Below are positions 23,201 through 38,200 of a stretch of 64,000 bases of DNA, in pieces. The notes under the pieces were generated by a model. That model worked only from the letters and a program-made list of their open reading frames with translations, did not search any database and had not been told where the DNA came from. The stretch covers positions 744,001 to 808,000 of the forward strand of contig CM065173.1 in NCBI GenBank assembly GCA_033026295.1, read 5' to 3'. Position 1 is the first letter of the stretch, and the number at the start of each line of letters is the position of its first letter. The stretch is from Channa striata (lineage: Eukaryota > Chordata > Actinopteri > Anabantiformes > Channidae). The position numbers and the translations under genes were made by a program.

Positions 23201-26200
23201 ATCCGATTAGAGCGTGAAACCAACAGACCAGTGAGTCTATTTAGGTGCCGGTGAGCGAATGAACAGGCAGCCACCACCCTCACGGCTACCTGAGCGGGTC
23301 GAGAAAAAGTGGAGCAAGTTTCAGCCCAAGTAGGATTGTCGGGCTTGTTGTAAACCTGATCTGTCAATACAGGTCTAAGATCCTCAGGTACCATCTGCTG
23401 GGACAGAGCAGAAGAAAAGGAGAGCTTTTATCAAACTCCAACAGAGACATCTGTCCTTTACAGTCTGCAGTAACACGGTGTTTGATACACATGTGGGCTG
23501 TAGTTATCAGCTAGTAGGACACAAGCTTTCCTCTTAAGAGCTCGCATTAGCTACAGTAAAAGCTAGAATAAAAGACAAGCTTCTCGTTGTCTTTGAGAAA
23601 TCAATAGATCGATTCTGTAATGTAACCTAGGACAGAGCTGGTCGGCACAATGACATAAACAAGTTCCCCAAACTGTCTTCATTTGGACAGAGACGGTGGG
23701 TGTGGAGTAAGGGCAGCTGTACACCAGGCGCTTAACCAGTTCCAGTTTATATGTGCAGGTCCGGGGTCACTATTCACCATTCAATGTGATAACCTGCTTG
23801 ATCGGGCTTCTCGTCATCTTCCCCATCCATCAACTGTCTGTGTGACACACTGTCCATGAATCACTCCACGTATTCCTCAGTTTGTGCTCATATGTAGACT
23901 TACAGTGAAATCACACTGTACGAGATTAGGATTGACGCGTGATCATTTCCCACCTCAAACACACGAAACAACAGAGCCTGAAGTCAAGTGTAACTACCAA
24001 AATGGAGGCCACATGCACACACACTTATCCAGGGTGTTGTCAAAGAAATACACATGAAGTCATCTAATAACAAAAGTGACAGAAATGTCAAAGACTTGTA
24101 TGGATGTCTATGGCCCCCAATTAATTAGGTGATATAACAGTGTCCTATTATTTTACGGTTCCTGAGCTCTGTCTGCCCACTTTGTGAACAGCAGGAGGAG
24201 CTGCTCACAATCACACCATTTTTACATCTGCCATTAGAGATCCAGAGTTTCTATTGTATTAAACTAAGTTGGATTAGGAGGAGGAGGTAGAGAGCAGCCA
24301 TTACAGGTGGCTGGGTAAAGTGCGTGTGCATCGAGCGCCCGGAGCTGCTAATCTAAGCCATGTGCTCTGAGTTTGACATACAACAACAGCACAAACACGC
24401 AGAGTTGGGTGTGATTAACCACTAATGGCTGAACAGTATTAAGTGCCCCAACCTGCGAAGTGCAGCCTGACTTGTGGTAGTAGACAGTTGAGGAAAAAAA
24501 TAAGAATAAAAAAATAACGTTAGTTGACATTCACAAATGATTCAGTGTAAAACAATATTTCCAGTGTCTTGTTTTGACTTTGCTTTCTTAGGTGCACCCT
24601 TCTACTGCCAGGTTACACATCTTTTAGCTTGTAGAGCTAGTTTATTTCTTTGGGGCATAGTCTCAAAATGGCTTAAAACCGTTTGTTTTATGACTTCAAT
24701 AACACATGTAAGGAAAGCTGGATGGCATGTATCAGAAAGAGGAGGTAAGGATGGGTAAATCATTGAGAGCACAGAGTAGCTAATCGACATTAGGGAAAAA
24801 TAGAGACAAACAGATCCAAATGGATCTCTGCTGTTTCTGTTCTGTTCACAGTCAATTCCAAGGAAGGAGCAAAACCTTTCCTTTGGTTCCTTCACTTACA
24901 TGCTACCTAAATAAAACCTCTGCTGAGCCCTGTGCTAACATATAGCAGTATGTACTGCAGACATGTTCTAGTGACACTTCTCTCTGAATTTCCCCCCATA
25001 GTCTGTCTAGAAGCCTCCAGTCACTTCTAGACCACGTGTTGTGTGAAGATGTGAGTCGACCACGCTGTCGGGATGTCAGGAACGAAAGGGCAATAGAACC
25101 GAAAAAGAAGAAGGCTAAAGTAGATTAATAAACATAACCGTTCATACGTGTTCGGACTGATTTTAGATAATACCTATGCATGTTGTTGAATATATTCTGT
25201 TGCTTTACTGCAGCTTCATTTAGTCTTTAGCATATACATTTTTTTGCACTGTGTTTTGAGACGTGTATGTCAACTTCTGACCTTTTGTTTCCAAAAAGGA
25301 GGAAAAAAATGGGAGAAAAGAGTCGCAAATGTCTGGTCAACGATAATAAAATAGTTTTACAGTTTACCACTTGGTCTTTCTTCAAGGACATTTTGTGTTC
25401 TCTGCTTCTGTGAAAGTCTGTTCAGTAGCACCACACCTAAGCAGAGCTTCCTGCAAAGGTCTGGAAAAAGTTGAGGTCCATTTTATAGTTCAAGTCTGCG
25501 TTTACATTCACAGGTAAGCTGAGTTTTGTGAATTGTAAAACTTTCTGTTTCCAGATTGTTTATCTTTTTTAATCAACTGTTGAACACGATACTGTCTTCT
25601 TGTGGACATGTACATCTCCAGCACAAGTATAAAAGGTACAACCTGTTTCGATGGAAAAGTATAATTTGGCCTTTTAAGACCAAGCGCAGTGTTAAGTGTT
25701 ATGAACAGCACTCCTTTGATAGTCCTCTTTTTTCCTGTGTGTGGCATTGACAGTGAACACACCACAGCTTCATGGCATTCAGCTTTCATTGGATTTGCAA
25801 TGGAAAATAAAGCACCTGGCATCAGTGGCGAGTAGAGTATAGGAGAGTAGAGCTGGGACTAAGCAGTGGAAAAGCAGCTTACACCAAACTGGTCAGAAAC
25901 GAACGGTAGCTTTTCCAATTTTGCTGCGTGTTCTTTGCGATCAGAGGTGGTATCAAACGAAACAGGCATATTGTATCTCAGGGCTGTGGAACTTTCAAAA
26001 GCAGCTCAGAATGGAAGGGGAGTGGTGGAAACATACAGCCAACAGTCACCAACACATCGCCAGGATCAGAGGAACAACAGCGGAGCAAACACACCTGTTG
26101 CATTTGGTACCAGATTTCTACAAACCTGTGCCAGGTAAGGTCATTTAAAGTTTGCTTACTGATTCCTACCATGCACTGCTGCTTGTTGGGGGGGAGACTG

Positions 26201-29200
26201 GTGACTGGTGTCTTCCCTCGGCTGCTTTCCACTCTTTCCACCACTGGAACTGGTTCCAGCTCGGCTGCTGTTGCCACTTCTGATAAAACACAGCAAAAGG
26301 GGGAACACATTTTTGTTCTTTAGAATAAAGCTAATAATTTCCCAGCATAACTCATTGCTTACCCCACAAGCAGTCATTGCTGTCATTTAAGTACAGTGAA
26401 AAGTAAGACAGTCGCGATGAGCCAGCTGTACTGAACGTGAACCAACCCCACTGAATGTGCGTCGGTTCAAAACCACACTTTCATACGGAGTAGTATGATG
26501 CACAATTGTAGCAATGCAGAGTAACCGAAAAAGCATGAGTCAACAGTACACCCTGGCTAATTACAATCCTGTCTACTTGTAGTACAATCTGCAACAGGGC
26601 TTTACGAATAATCAGTCCGACTGTCCTAAGGCTGACTACTTACCGTCCTCCTTGTCACTGTAGAGCTCTGATTCACAGTTGCTGTTGTGGTTGACTTGGA
26701 CTTCAGTGAGAACCAGCTGTGGCAGTGGTGGCGGGGCAGGTCCATCATCCAGCAGCTTCTGTAGCCTTTTTTCATAAACCTTACGGGTGGATGCTAGAAG
26801 AACGAGCAGAGAAGAGAACCACTTACAGAATCAACCAAAGGAGACCAATGCATGTCCTTGACTTGAGAATAGAGACTTATGACTGGTCTTTGACATGTAT
26901 GAGTAGTCTACACTTATCATGCTGGCCAAATAATAAAAAAACATTTTCATAGGGCACACATCTCTGTGCAGCAAAGGGTTGACCTCTGTACAGACGAGGG
27001 AGAGTGTACACGTGGTGAGCTGCAGGAGAAACAGAGCCCAGCCAAGGTCAAACACTCAGAATGCAAGTGGTTCAAATAAAACACCTGTTCAATAAACAGA
27101 AATATGCAGCGAGGACAGAAGATCAGAAAATTAACACAAGTGATTTCTATACGGGTTATTGTTTTTTTTAGGGGTGGAGCAAAGCATCAACGTAATCAAT
27201 TACGTCAGTCGATACATCCCAAATTGGAAGAAAATGGCAGGGTCTTATACCAGCATGGAGTCTGCTATAGATATCATTAATCTATCTTTACAAACAGGAT
27301 ATGTACCAAAAGCCTATAAGGTAACTGTAATCAAACTTCTACTTAAAAAACCTAGTCTGGATCCAGGTGTCTTATCCAATTACAGAACAATATTCAATCT
27401 CCCCTTTATTTCTAGAATACTTGAAAAAGTAGTTGCAAAGATATTTTTTGATCACCTGCGCAGAACTTTAGAGTTCATCATAGCACAGAACCTGCACTGA
27501 TTAAAGTCACCAACGATCTTCTTCTGGCTTCATATAACGGACTTGTGTCTATACTAGTTCTGCTAGATCTTAGTGCTGCATTTGAAACCATTGGTCACAG
27601 AATATTATTACAGAGACTAGAACATGTTATTGGAATTAAAGGAACAGCACTAAACTGGTTTAAATCTTATCTATCAGATAGATTCCAATTTGTTGATGTT
27701 AATGATGAATCTTCCACATACACAACAGTTAGTTATGGAATTCCACAAGGCTCTGTATTAGGACCAATACTCTTTACTCTATATATGTCTCCCCTTGGCA
27801 ACCTTGTTAGAAAACACTCTGTACATTTTCACTGCGACGCTGATGACACGCAGTTATATCTATCTATGAAACTCGATGAAAAAATCAATTAATCAAACTA
27901 CAAGCATGTCTTAAAGACATAAGGGACTGGATGACGTATAATTTTCTTCTTCTAAACTCAGATAAAACTGAAGTTATTGTGTTTGGGCCAAAAAGTCTAA
28001 GAGACATGTTTTCTAACCATATTGCTACTTTAGATGACATAACTCTGGCCCCCAGTAGTACTGCAAGGAATCTCGGAGTCATTTTTGACCAGGATTTGTC
28101 ATTTAGCTCACACATAAAACAAATCTCTAGAACAGCCTTCTTCCACCAACGAAACATTGCCAAAATTAGAAGCATCCTGTCCGGTGCAGTTTTTATTTTA
28201 TGTAGATTTGAGATTTAGGGACATAATGAGTCTGTGTGATTTTGCTGATGTAGAAATGATTATCTGGCTTCATGTATGAACTCCGGGCAATGTTAGGAGA
28301 TTTAAGCACGCAGAGCACACATATTTTAAAATGTGAGCAAGCACAGATATCAAAGTCAAGGTACCCTTTGAAATTATAGCAATCATAGAGACACGTACCA
28401 GGTGTAGACAGAGTTGTATTTTCTTCTACACTTGCAAATTCAAACACTTATCTCCTAAAAGACAAAGTTCCAGATAGGACACTGACTTGATCATTCTGAA
28501 ACTATCATTCTCTATATTCACAGCTCGTTTTTACTAGTAACCTGGTATCCATGCTCTAACAAACACACTGCAATCTGTTTTATTTTGCAATAATAACATT
28601 GTAATAAACTAACTAAAGGTGTTTCTGAGCACCCATTTGCACCTCTGCTATGTGTGACGGCTTATCTGCTGGAGTCTATTCCAGCTGATGTAGGGCGAGA
28701 AGTGGGATCCATCCTGGACAGATCTCCTGTCTCAGGGCCAACACAGAGACAATATAACCATTCACACTCACAGGAACGGTCACCCAGGAAACCGGAGTAC
28801 CTGGAGGATACGGATATAAGTAGGGGGAGAACGTGGAAATTTCACACAGCACAGCTGCAGCCAGCTGGAGACTCGAACCCGGGACCTCCTAGCTGTGTGC
28901 ATGATCCTTTGTAGTAGGGCTTGTTCAGCCTTGGACACCGGACACTTTTAAAAGCCTACCGCACCGAAAAAGAAACATTTGATACTTCCGTCCACCAATG
29001 TTACTTTACCGAACTAAAATTGGGATCCCACTAACGACTATGCTGCATAGCAGCTCCCCCGTCTGTGTGTGTGGGGATGTAACTGTCGGTGGGCGAATGA
29101 GAATCCGTGTAGGTGCAGATCATTTACCATCTCATACAGGCCAATGCAGCAAAACCACAGACAAAGCTGCATCGCAAAATGCCAGTGCACTGTTTCATAC

Positions 29201-32200
29201 AGGAGAGAGCCCAGTGCTTACTTAAAAAGATCAGACAAAAGGTTATTATAATAAGCTTCTTTTTAACTGCCTAAAAATGTTAAACTTGCAGTCATAAATC
29301 CAGTGAAGTTACTCAAAATTCAATGACGAACAACAGCATGACAAAATGAACTGTTTTGAATATTATGAATATTAAAACTATTGATGTATTTCTGCGTTGA
29401 CATAATTGACAACATGAAGGTACCTCTGAAGTACAAAAGGCGTGTATTCAAGCGTAGTGTGTGTCATACCATAGAATCAAAAGGAGGAAGATCATATGTG
29501 AAATAGAATTTCATGGAATGGAATGGAATGGAATAGAATTCAAGAATTTCCCCCCTGTGGAATTAATAAAGTTCTATCTTAATACATTCTGAATCTGAGT
29601 AGAGTGGATGTCTTTTCCTACAAACGGATATTATGTGCTGTAAGTTATCCTGTACATTGGAACAGAAACAAAGAGGCTCTGGAAGCTTTCATAACTTTGA
29701 AAAGCAAATAAAAGTTTTGGTGTTAATATTTGCTACGTCCACCTCATGCTTCTCTCCTTCATAGCAAGTTTGAAATGTTGGGTGATTCCTGAATTTATGG
29801 TCATATGGCAAAAAATGACAGAGACAGAGAATATAAGCGTACTAGCCACTCGTCCAAACAAATGGTTTATCAGACAAGGAAAACCTCAGATGTAAACCTA
29901 CAAAGATTAAGTACTATTACAGGATGTGAAAAACTTTTTTTTTGCCATGTTTACATCTATAACTTTAGAAGAATGCTGAAGTAGTTCAGACTGATTTTGG
30001 TGGCTTGTTATGATGGATTTTTGATACTAAGGCATTTTATGAACACCACAATTTATGCAATTTATGAAAGGTGAGCATGTGTCTTCTATCACCTGTGTAC
30101 ACTGTGTGGCGCCAAAGCTCCATTTCTGTGTGTGTGCTTAAGGGCGGAGGTTGCCTCCCTCTCCACGTAACGCAAGCACTCACCCACAACCGGCCCCACA
30201 TCCACTCCGTGCTTCAGCAGCTCGTCCCTCAAACTCTGGTCAGTCAACAGAGTCACATCCAGCTCATCTGGCTGAATCCGGTCCGTCTTCCTGGTGGCTT
30301 TCTGACAAAACAAGCACAGGTAACATTGACCAGTGTCCCCTTCTCAGCACAAAGCTTTGTCTTTGAGGTAATGAAGTATGCATCTAGAAACTGTTTAACT
30401 GAACCCTGATGTGAACAAACAACCTGCTGCTACAGCTATTCAAATAACTCAAGGTGTAGGTGTAGAAGTGTGCAGTGATTACATGTCTACCCAAGTGTCT
30501 GCACGATCATCTAAAACACACAGAGGCAAGGACTGCACACATGAATCTGTACTGGGGGTTTTTAAATATGCTCCATATTCATGCAAGTGAGTACGGCCCA
30601 CTTGGTCATATGTTTTAGTTGGAGGCAAGGTCACAACCTGACAAGGCTACATGAGATGGGCTTTTGGAAATTGAACTGAGTATTGCATTGTAAAATATAA
30701 AAATGTCAATTGTAAAATACATTTAGCATGACAACACAGCATCAGAATAATGGAACTGATAAAATTCCATAAGATGTACCTTTGCACCAACGCTCCATTC
30801 ATTAGGTAAGGTTAGACGTTAGTTAGTCGGCTAACTGGCTTTTTGACACTGGGTAAACTGATGCTAGAATTTGCATGAGCAAACAGAACACAATGTACAC
30901 AAAACATGAAAAAACACTGAAGTAATTTTATGATTAATATTTTAATGGGAAATACAGAGCTATACTGACACTTAGTTTTGAGGGTTTGGGGTCCTACAGC
31001 TAGTTGCTGAAGTGAATCAGGACACTCTTACCAAAGGGAAGAGCCAAAGCGAAGATTTTAGATTGTAAATGACAAAATTGACTTTTTTTTTTGCATCTCA
31101 AATACTTGTCATGCCTGCGAGAGCAGGAGCAAGTATTGTCAACCACATCAGCAGGTAGATGGAAGTGTCAACCAACTGAGTGCGTTCACATGGGCTTAAG
31201 TAACCAGGTCACAGTCGGCTTTTTCTAGAAGTGTCATTTAAATGGGAAAGCTGGTTTCCACAGGTGGAACACAGATTACTCACTGCCATGTATACGTGAA
31301 ACCTGTTTTCCTGTTGGCCTTCTCCAACTGTGACTGTATGTAACAGCATTAAAGGAGACATCACTGGGTAGGTAATGGGGTGATGATGGCAGCTAACCGT
31401 CCAACAGAAAAAGTCTAAGTAAGTCACTTTCCCCCTTGGATTTTTAACTTTCAGACGTTGTGGATCAAATGCACGGGTCTTTCCTTTCTCAAAAAGGAAC
31501 AAAACTGTGCACCAGGCTTCCACAACACGCTAGAGGTGGAGGAGGAAGCAGCTCTGCTGCGTCTATGTGCATGTAAAGGCAGACACTGTCACGGTGCACA
31601 GTCAATTATTGACTGTCCCCACTGTCGGGGGAATTACTCCTCCTTGGTTTCTGTAAATGTAATAAAGTACTTTTGGTGGCGCTCCTCCTGTCCTGTCAAC
31701 ACATCCTGCCCTATAATCCCGAGATAACTGGAGCACTGCCTTTTGACGAAAAACAAAAGGAAGAGAGGCAGACACGGTGGGACCGGCATCATTCTCAGCA
31801 ACGCTCGTTGTCTAAGAAGCAAAATGGATGATGTTCGCACCAATACCAAAAGTATGCTTATGATACAGAGACACCTGGCTCCAAGCACACATTCCCAACT
31901 CTCTGGTCGAGCTAAAGGGTTTCGCTCTCAGACTGAAGTGAGGCCTCAGGGAAGAGTCGTCTGTTTTTGAATGACAACTGGTGCAGAAGTTACGCCGTAA
32001 GAAAAATTGTGCAACGCTGATGTGGAGCTGCTCTGCCTGTTCTTAAAGACCAGTTTGTCTACAGAGAGAATTTGGGAACATTGTAAATTGTTCCGTTTTC
32101 TGCCACCCAGTGGTGCAAACTGCAGATTGTATCCACAATACTGCAATGCACACCTGGATCCACCGTTTTCATTTGTAGCTTTAATTTTCATGGTCATTAA

Positions 32201-35200
32201 ATGTTTTGAGAAATATGTGGTGTCCATTGTGAAATCAGAGGTTAAATCTGCAGCAGACCCACTCCACTTTGTTTACAGGCAGGCAGAAAGCACTGATGAT
32301 GCAGATAATAGCATACTTGACTCGGAAACATCTGAAAGATTTCAACAAATAAATGGGTTTATTCATTTTTTAAACAGATAGAACTCAAACTGTGTTAGTT
32401 CACCAGTGCTCTTTACACGGACACCTTATATTTCACTGAGGTCAGAGAACTTGTTTGGTGGTGTGAAGACCATTTTTTAGTAATCGATACCACCAATGAT
32501 AGTGGGGGACCATAATGCTCTATGCGTACCAAATGCAGAAATCACACAGGTTTCTTCAGACAAGTATCTTGGCATTTACTTCACACGGACTGTTCATGAC
32601 AAATACATTTGTTCTTCCTTACAGCAATGGTTGAACTTTTTACGAAGGCTGACAGTTTTTGGTGTGAGTCAGAGGATCATGGTTCTGGTTTACCAGGCAA
32701 AGCACAATCAGGTACAGGACGTCGGCGTGATTTGGTAATCTCTCTAACTACAGGGTGTGGTAGTGCTGAAAGTCTGATGAAGGTGGGAAACATTTACACA
32801 GTTGGGCCTGATTAAAATATCAAAATGTGCTATTAAACCAGAAGGTGTTTTAAGTTCTATCTGTGCCAAAACAGTATGGAAGTTTGATACCCAGCCCGCT
32901 CCTCTTTAACATAATGGCCACAGCCACCATGATTGGTGGTTTCCTGGCAGTCAGTGTGTGTGAAATGCAGGCATGAACATATGGTAACTTCGTGACAACA
33001 AAAACCATATTACAGCCTGCTGAACTTGGCTAAGCTGAAAATTGGTGCAAGTGCCGTAGCAGCTTCTCACAAAACAACCCAACCAAAAGGACTTACTTTT
33101 AACAGATTCCCTGACGGTTTTTTTTATGTTCCACTTTATTTATATGTCACCAATTCAAAACAAAGTCATCTCAATGCTCTCTACTAATAAATTAATTTAG
33201 AGAAAACCAGACAAATCCCCCTTGGGCAGCTATAGGCAACAGTGGAGAGGAAAAACTCCCTTTAACGGAAGAAACCTACTTGACTGTGAACGCACAGGTG
33301 TCTGCCACAGCAAAACCTGAGGGAAAACGAGAGGATATGAGCAGCTCAAGTGGTGAGGCGCTGCCACAGAAAGCGAGTGATTGTGTGCCTGTCAGTGGGC
33401 CCTGTGCAGGGTTCGGTCCAGACATATTCCAGCCTGTGCTGCTGAGCGAGGGAAGGCCACACCCTGCCCTCTAAAGGCATAACTGAACCGTGAGCTCACA
33501 GCTGGGCCTGGTCCAAGCTCCACGGAGTAAACTCACTACACGCAGTGTCACAACTCGTCAGCTAAGACTGGATGGAGCAGTTCGAAGGCGATGTGTGCCA
33601 GAACGTGTGGATGTGTGATGTAACCTACTATTTGGCTGTGTAACAATGAAGCGTGTTCATTCAGCTGTTATTTGCTCTATAAGCGTAAACCACAGCTGTT
33701 TGCATATCAGACCTTCATACTTTGGCACTACTTCAATAGATTTTCAAATACACACCATAAAAGCCACAAGTTGACCAGCAACTAAAATTAAACTAAATCT
33801 GAGTTTCCACCTTACAAATACGTGTTTCATTTGTTCAACTGTCTCTGGTGTTTTCACTCAGTTTTTTCCACTTTATAAAATAAACCAGTTAAGCACCTAC
33901 ATTATTAAAAATGTTTCTTTTGTATGATCCGTGGATGATGTCCAGAGCCCTTTCACTCATGCAGCACACAACATTCCAGCTCATTTAGACACGTGTCGAT
34001 TTGTTCTCACATACAGCTCCTCTACCCGCCGATATACGCTGCAGGTTGCAGAGCACGTGTGAAAACGGGGAAGGATACAGCAAGTTGATCAACTGAATGT
34101 TGTAAGACCACTAATTGTCCCAGATCTCCACATTCAACTTTACGTAGCCTAAACTCACATCCAAACAATGCATATGAACTGCATTCTTCATCATATCTCT
34201 AGAATTACTAGGGTGGCTATATTAATGCCCAGAGCTCCTTTGTTGTGGAAAACCACAGGTGATGTTAAAGCTTCATTTTGGGTGAAGGTCTGGTGTCTTT
34301 GACCATTGGGGACTTCTTCATTTCTCAGTTTGGTGGACACGGCTCAACCCTACGAGAGATTTTCAGAGGAAATCCAACACTGTGGGTCCCACCCTGACTT
34401 CAGTGCAAAAGGTGGGAAAACATTTTAGAATCCAAAGCTTTAGGGCTCCTTTTAAAAGCTAGGCTGTGAGGCTGTAACCCATATACATACGACATGAGGT
34501 CCATTTGGCTCTGAAAAATCAAAGTATGTGGCAAAAAAAAATTAAAAAAGTGCTATTTGTTAATAAAATACTAAACAGAGGGAAAACCAAAATCCCAGGA
34601 AATCAACCAAACTTAAAATTGTACACACAAATTATTAAAAGTCATGCCCCCCCCATTTGGCACTTTATGGTCACACCTACCTTCTGCACTGGTAAGTGTA
34701 GGGTGAGCTGAATCACATGAAAATATGTCGTGTATATGGAGACTACATATTTACTCCAACCACTACAAGTGACAACAGCTGTTTCTACATCATTTATATG
34801 TATTTAACCTCCCTAAACGCAATACCAGCTATCCTCCCTCAACCTGGAAGCCCCCAGTCCCCCACTGCTGGGAGGGCCTACGGATGCAAACCCGCTCCTA
34901 CTTTTCTTCGTTTCACTGTTGATTTACTCGACCTTCCCAGTGGAAACAGCACACAGGTAAAAATCCTCCTAACAGATCCTGGTCCCACAATAACACCAGT
35001 GTTATTATTGGTTGGTAAATTTCATATAAGAGGCCAGTAAAACATAGTGAATATTAATAAGATGCATTTCTTGCATGGAAATAATTTCTCCCGTATGTCT
35101 CACTGGGGGCCTCAGTTAAACGGCTCTCTGATGTTTCTAGGATAAAAGCCTGTTTATGTCGATGGTTTAAAAAACCGAATAATGCTGCCAGTTATGAAAG

Positions 35201-38200
35201 ACAATGTTTCAGTGTGCTATTTTCATAAATGTTACTCTAACCAACAAACTGGAACTTACCATGGGTAGACTAATAAATCAGATTCAAACTTAAACCTCCC
35301 ATCAATCCAATTTATTTTGGATAAATCTGTTGACTTGGTTTAATAACCCACAATCATACTGTCAGACCTAATTTCACTAGTCTGCACTGGAAACATCACA
35401 TAAATCCGGTTTCAGGTTTGGTGCGCCGAACACCTGTGGAGCAAAGAAGTCACAAATGAAAATCGATGTAGAGGGAAACACTGGCACACAATCAAACACA
35501 GACCAACTGAACAATTACACTTCAGAATGATAAATTCATTGAAACACTTAATGGTTGTGAACGCAGGGCCTGGTGAAAGGGTGACTATTTCAGTAATGCT
35601 AGGAATTCATTCCTGAGCTGCGGGCCCCCTCCCACATTCTACCTGCAGCCCATAGTCATGCAAACCATGCACAGCAATGTTACAGTCCCTCAGGACAGTT
35701 TCCACTCAACCCAAAGTTATATTGTAGACACACACAACCGGCCAGAGCACAAATTCCTCTTCCTGAGAAAAGTATTTCCTCAGTGTAGGAGCCAAACCCA
35801 ACAAGACAAGTCCTCACCAGCTGCAGTTAAATCTTCAATCTGGGGAGCCACTCCAGTCGTTCCACGGCACAACAGCACATTTGTTACAGAAACGCTGTGA
35901 ACGTCAATGTCTCACTGCGAATCATCAATGTAACTTCACTTGTTTCCCGACATTCACTTCACCATCACGGCCAATAGCAGTATGGTTTTCACATGTGTGG
36001 TTTGAGAATTCAACACAATTTTTCTAGGATTCCACAACAGCCGAACCTGACGGAAACCATTAAATGGTTACTGCAAAACACTGATACTGGATTTAGGAGT
36101 TTTTATAAGTAGTAGGTAGTGTTGTCATCCACCAATCCCAAAGCTGTTGGTTCGATCCCCGGCTCCTCTGGTCACCTGTCGAAATGTCCTCGAGCAAGAC
36201 GCTGCACTCCGACTCGATTGCTCCCGGTGAGTGTTGGCCAGCTACATAGCAGCTCCCCAATTGGTGTGTCAATGGGTAAATGTCATCCAAGATGGTGCCG
36301 CAGATGGCGGCCTCGGTGTTTTGGTGCACCCTACTCTGTTTTGTTATGTGCTTTAATCCAGTGTTCTGCCACTGTTCTGGTGCCTGCTACTTCAGGGAAG
36401 AGCTCATGAACATCAGAGCTATGACCCCTCTCGATTTATTCCAAAACTTTGTGGCTTCTTCCGTGGATGTAATAGCCATTTTGATTAAGGAGGCACGTAA
36501 CAAAGTGAGGGCTCGCAGAAGAGGTAAACGTTCAGGTGTGCTTGTGCACCAGCGCAGATTACGAACTGAGCTGCCCGGCATATCCCTGTCTAATGTGCGC
36601 TCACTCTGTAAAAAAAGGACGAGTTGACTCTCCTGCTGAGCAAACCAAAAAACAGAGGCCTTTATAATTCACAAGTCACTTCATTTAAATCCTGTGTTTT
36701 GTGCTTCGCATAATCGTGGCTGTGTGATCTAATACCGGACTCCGCGCTCCAGCTGGGTGGATTTCAACTCTACAGAGCCGACAGACACACTAAGCTTTCT
36801 GGCAAAACAAAGGGACGTTGAATATGTTTTTATATCAACAGTTGCTGGTGCAAGGATGTTTCAGTTTGTCTCAGCACTGTTCCATGGACACAGAGCCTTT
36901 CTACTCGCCACTTGAATTCCCATTATTTATTCTCAATGGTGTTTATATCCCGGCGCAAGGCAACATACGTGAGGCCCAGGGTACACTGTTCGACGAGATA
37001 CTGTGTGTGGAACGGACAAACCCGGATGCCTTGGTTATTGTTCTGGGTGAATTTAACAAAGCTAATATGTTCCACAAGCTTCCCAAATACAGTTTATCAA
37101 GTGCCCGAGCAGAGAGGGAAACATGCTTGACCAGAAAAGCAGCAAATAAGAAGCAGTGTAAAGCGGTTTGAGTACCAACAGGTAGAAATGCGCGATATCA
37201 ATGCTGACCATTTACCAGTTTGACCGCCTCATCTTATCTCACCTCAAGGACATCACAGACCCCCTTCTGGACCCCCTGCAGTTCGCCAACAGATCTGTGG
37301 ATGATGCTGTAAACATGGCCTTCAAATTCATCCTCCAGCAACTGGTCTCCCCAGGATCTTATGTCAGGATACTGTTTGTAGATTTCACCTCTGGCTTAAA
37401 CACAAGCGTTCCAGCTCTGCTCAGAAACAAACTAACCTAGCTAAACGTGCCTGAAAGCATGTGCAGGTGGATACAGACTTTCTGATGGACAGACAGCAGC
37501 CTGGGGAAGCATGTGTCCAAATCACTGACCATCATCTGCCATCATCTGCAAATCTGGACATCAGTCTATTCTGATGTTCACAGATGACACCACCCTCATC
37601 ACTAATGGAGATGAGTCAGCCTACAGGAGTAAGACTGTCTGCATAAAGTCTGCATAAACAACCTGGAGATCAATGCTCTCAAGACAGTGGAGATTTCAGG
37701 AAGGACCCAGCCCCCCCTCCCACTGCCATCCTCTGCGTCTTCTTCCCGCTTCCTGGGCATCACGATCACCCAGGACCTCAAGTGGGAGCAGAACATCAGC
37801 TCCCTCACCAAGAAGGCTCAGCAGAGGCTGTACTTCTTGCGGCAGCTAATGAAGTTCCACCTCCCTGTAAAGATGCTGGTGAACTTTTACACTACCATCA
37901 CTGAATCCATTCTTACATCCCCCATCACCGTGTGGTTCGCTGCAGCCACGGGCTTGGACAAGGCCGAGCTGCAGCGTGTCATCCACTCTGCTGAGAAGCT
38001 GATCGGCTGCAACCTCCCACCTCTCCTGGAGCTGTACGACTCTAGGATCTGAGACGAGCAGCCAGGATCGCAGCAGACCCTTCTCACCCGGACATAAACT
38101 CTTTAAGGTCCTCCCCTCTGGCAAGAGGCTCCGGTCCATTAAGACCAGGAGCTCACGCCCCAAGAACAGTTTCTTCCCCACTGCTAATAGCCAACATTTG

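Noticed and set aside
25866..26138. Overlapping plus-strand frames next to a tmpo exon
   Set aside because: No recognised domain, no splice sites on that strand, and frames differ in sequence character; probably chance.
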